From Pisaster brevispinus (taxonomy: Eukaryota; Echinodermata; Asteroidea; Forcipulatida; Asteriidae), in NCBI GenBank assembly GCA_023634235.1, contig JAMKCF010000001.1, forward strand, positions 8,930,758 to 8,994,757: a stretch of 64,000 nucleotides of DNA. Reading direction: 5' to 3'. Of this stretch, positions 61,201 to 64,000 are shown piece by piece (within the stretch, counting starts at the first letter, position 1; the number at the start of each line of letters is the position of its first letter). The notes under the pieces were generated by a model. That model was not told the origin of the DNA, made no database searches, and was given only the letters and a program-made list of their open reading frames with translations. Both the position numbers and the translations under genes were made by a program.

Positions 61201-61470
61201 CTATTTTTTATCTGAGTTAACAAACAACACTGTCTTGTCCGGGCTTGCACATACTTGGCCTTGGTCATATTGTTTTAAGGCAAAATGACAAACATCCATG
61301 GCTGTGTACACATTCACTGACTTGACTACACATTCCCCCTTGGCCTTCGTTTGATATCCATAACTTATATCAGAAAGTATTGCAATAAGTGTATATTTAG
61401 AGAGAAGGGTGGGGTTTATTGTTCTACATTCGATGAAGAGGGGCAATTCCAGACCAGAGCTCATGACCAA
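61201..61470 (-). CDS. Possible last exon of an unrecognised gene
   Basis: After an acceptor-like TTCTCAG on minus, an open frame of about 89 codons reads 'ELPLFIECRTINPTLLSKYT', 'GYQTKAKGECVVKSVNVYTA' and 'HFALKQYDQGQVCASPDKTV', with a stop TAG at 61201-61203. The composition looks like real protein. I cannot name a family. No upstream exon was found up to 61870. Confidence 0.35.
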   Translation of the reverse strand: MVMSSGLELPLFIECRTINPTLLSKYTLIAILSDISYGYQTKAKGECVVKSVNVYTAMDVCHFALKQYDQGQVCASPDKTVLFVNSDKK

Positions 61471-61870
61471 CTGAGAATTTTAGTATAAAAAATAAGGTAA
61501 ATCATAGCCCCACTCTTCTGGCCAACTGGCCACAAAAGTGGGGCTAGGTAAAATCGCTTCAAGCTTGTCCATTTCTCCACTTTGTAGCTTTTAAAACCCA
61601 TACTTATCTGAAGGGATAATTGTTTTTAGTATAAGATTGTGTGCAATTCCTTTTTGTAATAATCATGTCATAAATCTTTCCAGCATGCAGGTTGGAGATG
61701 AGGCTTTTTCATCAGCCATTTTACAGTGACATATGGTGCTAGACTAATGTAGACAATCATAACTTAACACCGATTTTATATAATTCCTCTTGTTCTTATT
61801 TTGTTCACTGAAAAAAATCAAAGGAAAGAAAGAACAAAGTATTTAAACTGTTTCTTTCCATTTGTTTCAG

Positions 61871-62066
61871 CTTTCCATTCAGTCAACCTAAGATTTTAAA
61901 GAAATGGGTTATCAGCATGAAGCGGGACAATTGGAGCCCTTCAAAGAAAAGTGTTCTTTGCTCCGATCATTTTGAGGAGTCATGCTTCGATAGAACTGGA
62001 CAGACAACAAGACTCAAAGCAGGTGTTGTGCCAACATCATTTAAATTTCCGGTGCACCTTCAGAAG
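61871..62066 (+). CDS. Second THAP-domain exon
   Basis: The exon is bordered by TTTGTTTCAG and AAG|GTAATT. It encodes the second half of a THAP finger: 'FPFSQPKILKKWVISMKRDN', 'WSPSKKSVLCSDHFEESCFD' and 'RLKAGVVPTSFKFPV'. The C-x2-H pair (CSDH), the Trp and the P-T-x-F end are all present and there is no stop. The first half must lie on an upstream exon that I did not find. A LINE lies in the following intron. It is a different copy from the THAP exon at 8721. Confidence 0.8.
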
Positions 62067-62199
62067 GTAATTTTATGCCTCGCGGTTGGCGAAGCCACCG
62101 AAGGGGCATACTGTTTTTGACATGTCCTTCCCTGTTTGTGTGTGAGCTTGTGTGTTTTAATGCTACATACACAATGTGGACCTGATAACAAAAGAGACT

Positions 62200-63400
62200 T
62201 GACCCATTGTAGGGCTGGGCCAGTGATGCCAAGCCTGTTGGAAAGGCGCTGCAGTAAAATTTGATGATCCACCGTTTCAAAGGCAGAGGACAGGTCAAGA
62301 AGAACCAGAAGAACCATCTGACGATTATCAATGGACTGAAGGATGTCGTTTGAAACTCTGACAAGAGCAGTCTCTACACTATGCCATTGCCTGTATGCTG
62401 ACTGCATATCCTCCAGGAGATTTTCGTCCTCGAGGTAACTTATGAGTTGGCAAAGCACCACTCTTTCCAGAACTTTGGAGACAAATGGAAGAGTTGACAC
62501 TGGTCTGTAATTGCTCAACTTTATCAAAGGTGTGACATATGCCAACTTGTATTCTGTAGGCACCTCAGAAGTTGCCAGCGAGGAATTAATTATGCATGTG
62601 ATGCTTGGGGCAAACGACGCTGCCATTTGCTTCACCATCCACGTTGGTACAGGATCAAGTACACAAGTCGTGCTAGGAGATCTGGCAATGATACAAACAG
62701 TGTCCTCAACAGAGACAGGCTCAAATGTTGTCATACTGGCAGAAACATTGGAAGATGGCTCAACAGAATCAACTGCGGTTGCAAAGTCTCTTGATGAAGC
62801 ACGGATTCTCTGGATCTTGTCAGCAAAGAAGGTGCTGAAACTGTTTGCGAGATCCAGGTTACTATCGCTAGATGGTAAAGTAGCAGTATGCGAAACACCA
62901 AGGAGGTTCTTAACCATCTTGAACAGTTTATTTGGATTGGTGGAACATTCCACTATTTTGGAGTTCATATAGTCAGTCTTAGCATCACTGGTAATTTTTT
63001 TCAATTTGTTGCGTTTTGCGACAAAGCTGACACGATCGTTTGAGCAATGTGATGTTCGCCAACGCCTCTCAGCTCGCCTCACAACGCGCTTGTAGGCTCT
63101 AATGCACCCAGAGTACCAAGGAATGTTCTGTCGGAGAGGAATGGTCGTACATTTCAATGGTGCATACGTATCCAAGATGGCACGAGCCTTAGTATTGTAG
63201 AAATTGGCTTGATGGGATACGTCATCTTTAGTGTTTATTGTGGAGAGAGAGGTGCAAATTTCATCCGAAAATAAATCAAGATTGATATCACGCAGTTTCC
63301 TGTAAGACACTTTCTTCACCGGCACTGAAGGTTTATCGAGGTGACAAGTGAATGTATATAGTAAGGTTTGCGGTAACACCATTTAATGACAGTTTTATGT
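62200..63400 (-). mobile_element. LINE (CR1/L2 type), truncated at both ends
   Basis: A minus-strand frame from 63382 carries the region before RT ('IPWYSGCIRAYKRVVRRAER'), then 'CVLDPVPTWMVKQMAASFAP', 'LSNYRPVSTLPFVSKVLERV' and 'LLVLLDLSSAFETVDHQILL', where a normal D-T-V-D reads E-T-V-D. Similarity stops at about 62205, before the catalytic Asp pair. The endonuclease at the right is missing too. The frame is open for over 400 codons. Confidence 0.85.
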
Positions 63401-63498
63401 AATTTTATTGTAAACCCAATTCCCCTAGTCTTTGACTTTTTATTTGGTGATGTATTTTTATAAAATAAACCAATATTATTGAATTGAATGGAATTTAA
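63401..63498 (+). mobile_element. LINE-like 3' tail
   Basis: A short UTR-like stretch with AATAAACC is followed by TATTGAATTGAATGGAATTTAA (about 63475-63496), repeating a TGAAT unit. It resembles the (AATTC)n tail at 28806-28834 in kind. Confidence 0.35.
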
Positions 63499-64000
63499 TC
63501 TCTAATTGAGTTGGGGTGGTTCTGAAAAGAACAGTTGGTTTCAACTCGACGTTTCGATCAGTATGCTCTGACTGTTTGGGAGGCTGGGGCACTTAGTATA
63601 CACATCTGGATCCAGATGTTTGTGCAATACAGATATCTCTTCTCCGGTAATTTGTGTTGTGATAGTAACTTGTGTTGCGATATCGGCAACTACACTACGT
63701 TAACAAAATGAACGTCGCCAATCAAGACTAGCCTTGGGCAAGAGTGGGTTCCACGGTGAATGTTTTTTTACAATATTACTTTTTACATGAACAAGGACGT
63801 TATACAAAAGGACGCGTTAAGCCCGCACAGCCCAGGAGGGTGCTCCCTGTGGGGCTGGACAGCTTGAGTTGAAGTCAGTAGGGCGGACAAAATTGGGGAG
63901 TAGTCTGGAAACTACCGTAGGAGCGGTCGCAGCAAAATGCGCGTCTAGCTTATACTTTAAAGAAGTAAGCCTTGACCTCTCCCACGGTAGCTTCCGAAGT
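63499..64000. other. No gene seen
   Basis: A phrase 'tcaactcgacgtttcgatca' (63541-63560) resembles end sequences of Penelope-like elements read in reverse, but no coding supports this. The rest has no recognised motif. Confidence 0.35.

Noticed and set aside
62511..62972. Open frame of 153 codons on +
   Set aside because: It is antisense to LINE reverse-transcriptase coding on minus, which has recognised motifs.

Overview
This window is genomic DNA from a eukaryote, almost certainly a marine invertebrate animal. It is AT-rich, its host genes are split by GT-AG introns with matching phases, and it carries animal transposon classes that occur together mainly in marine invertebrates: Helitron, Polinton/Maverick, DIRS, Penelope-like, CR1/L2-type LINEs, hAT MITEs and Ty3/gypsy. 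Host domains (THAP fingers, a P2X7 C-terminal cysteine domain) point the same way. I cannot fix the phylum from sequence alone; cnidarian, cephalochordate, hemichordate, echinoderm and mollusc all remain possible. There is no bacterial-style operon, CRISPR array, rRNA gene or convincing functional tRNA gene.

Layout. 1-6245: a decayed Helitron (+) whose coding frame is cut by a 723-bp MITE (1655-2377) and a 1168-bp solo LTR (4404-5571); the frame rejoins when each insert and one target-site copy are set aside. 6260-8600: minisatellites and a candidate MITE. 8721-24258: one large split gene (+), a THAP zinc finger followed by a DDE-transposase-like body in about eleven exons. Its first exon holds a 755-bp hAT MITE with a clean 8-bp target duplication. 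Its introns hold a Penelope-like element (about 13380-15500), a DIRS-type tyrosine-recombinase element (about 16885-20050) and LINEs.

25020-28835: a long CR1/L2-type LINE (+) and a second LINE tail. 29488-29975: two tRNA-derived SINE-like copies head to head. 30117-31579 (-): a three-exon gene for a protein with the P2X7-type C-terminal cysteine domain but no channel. 32183-33184 (-): exons of an unnamed conserved protein. 33835-37279: a degraded C2H2 zinc-finger locus split by a LINE. 38570-42434 (-): a Ty3/gypsy relic lacking integrase.

44291-53530 (-): a Polinton relic with protease, major capsid, minor virion protein, penton, integrase, packaging ATPase and protein-primed DNA polymerase, all damaged. 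53531-53704 is a near-perfect palindrome. 53705-59553 (+) is a Penelope-like element with a GIY-YIG nuclease, split by a young Ty3/gypsy element (54280-58100) in which integrase lies upstream of reverse transcriptase, the Gmr1-type order. 60398-63498 holds LINE fragments and a second THAP exon.

Most coding potential here is selfish DNA in various stages of decay. The THAP-DDE gene and the P2X7-domain gene are the best candidates for functioning host genes. The most unusual items are the integrase-first gypsy, the capsid-encoding Polinton, the palindrome at the Polinton/Penelope junction, and the 42-bp minisatellite built from palindromes.
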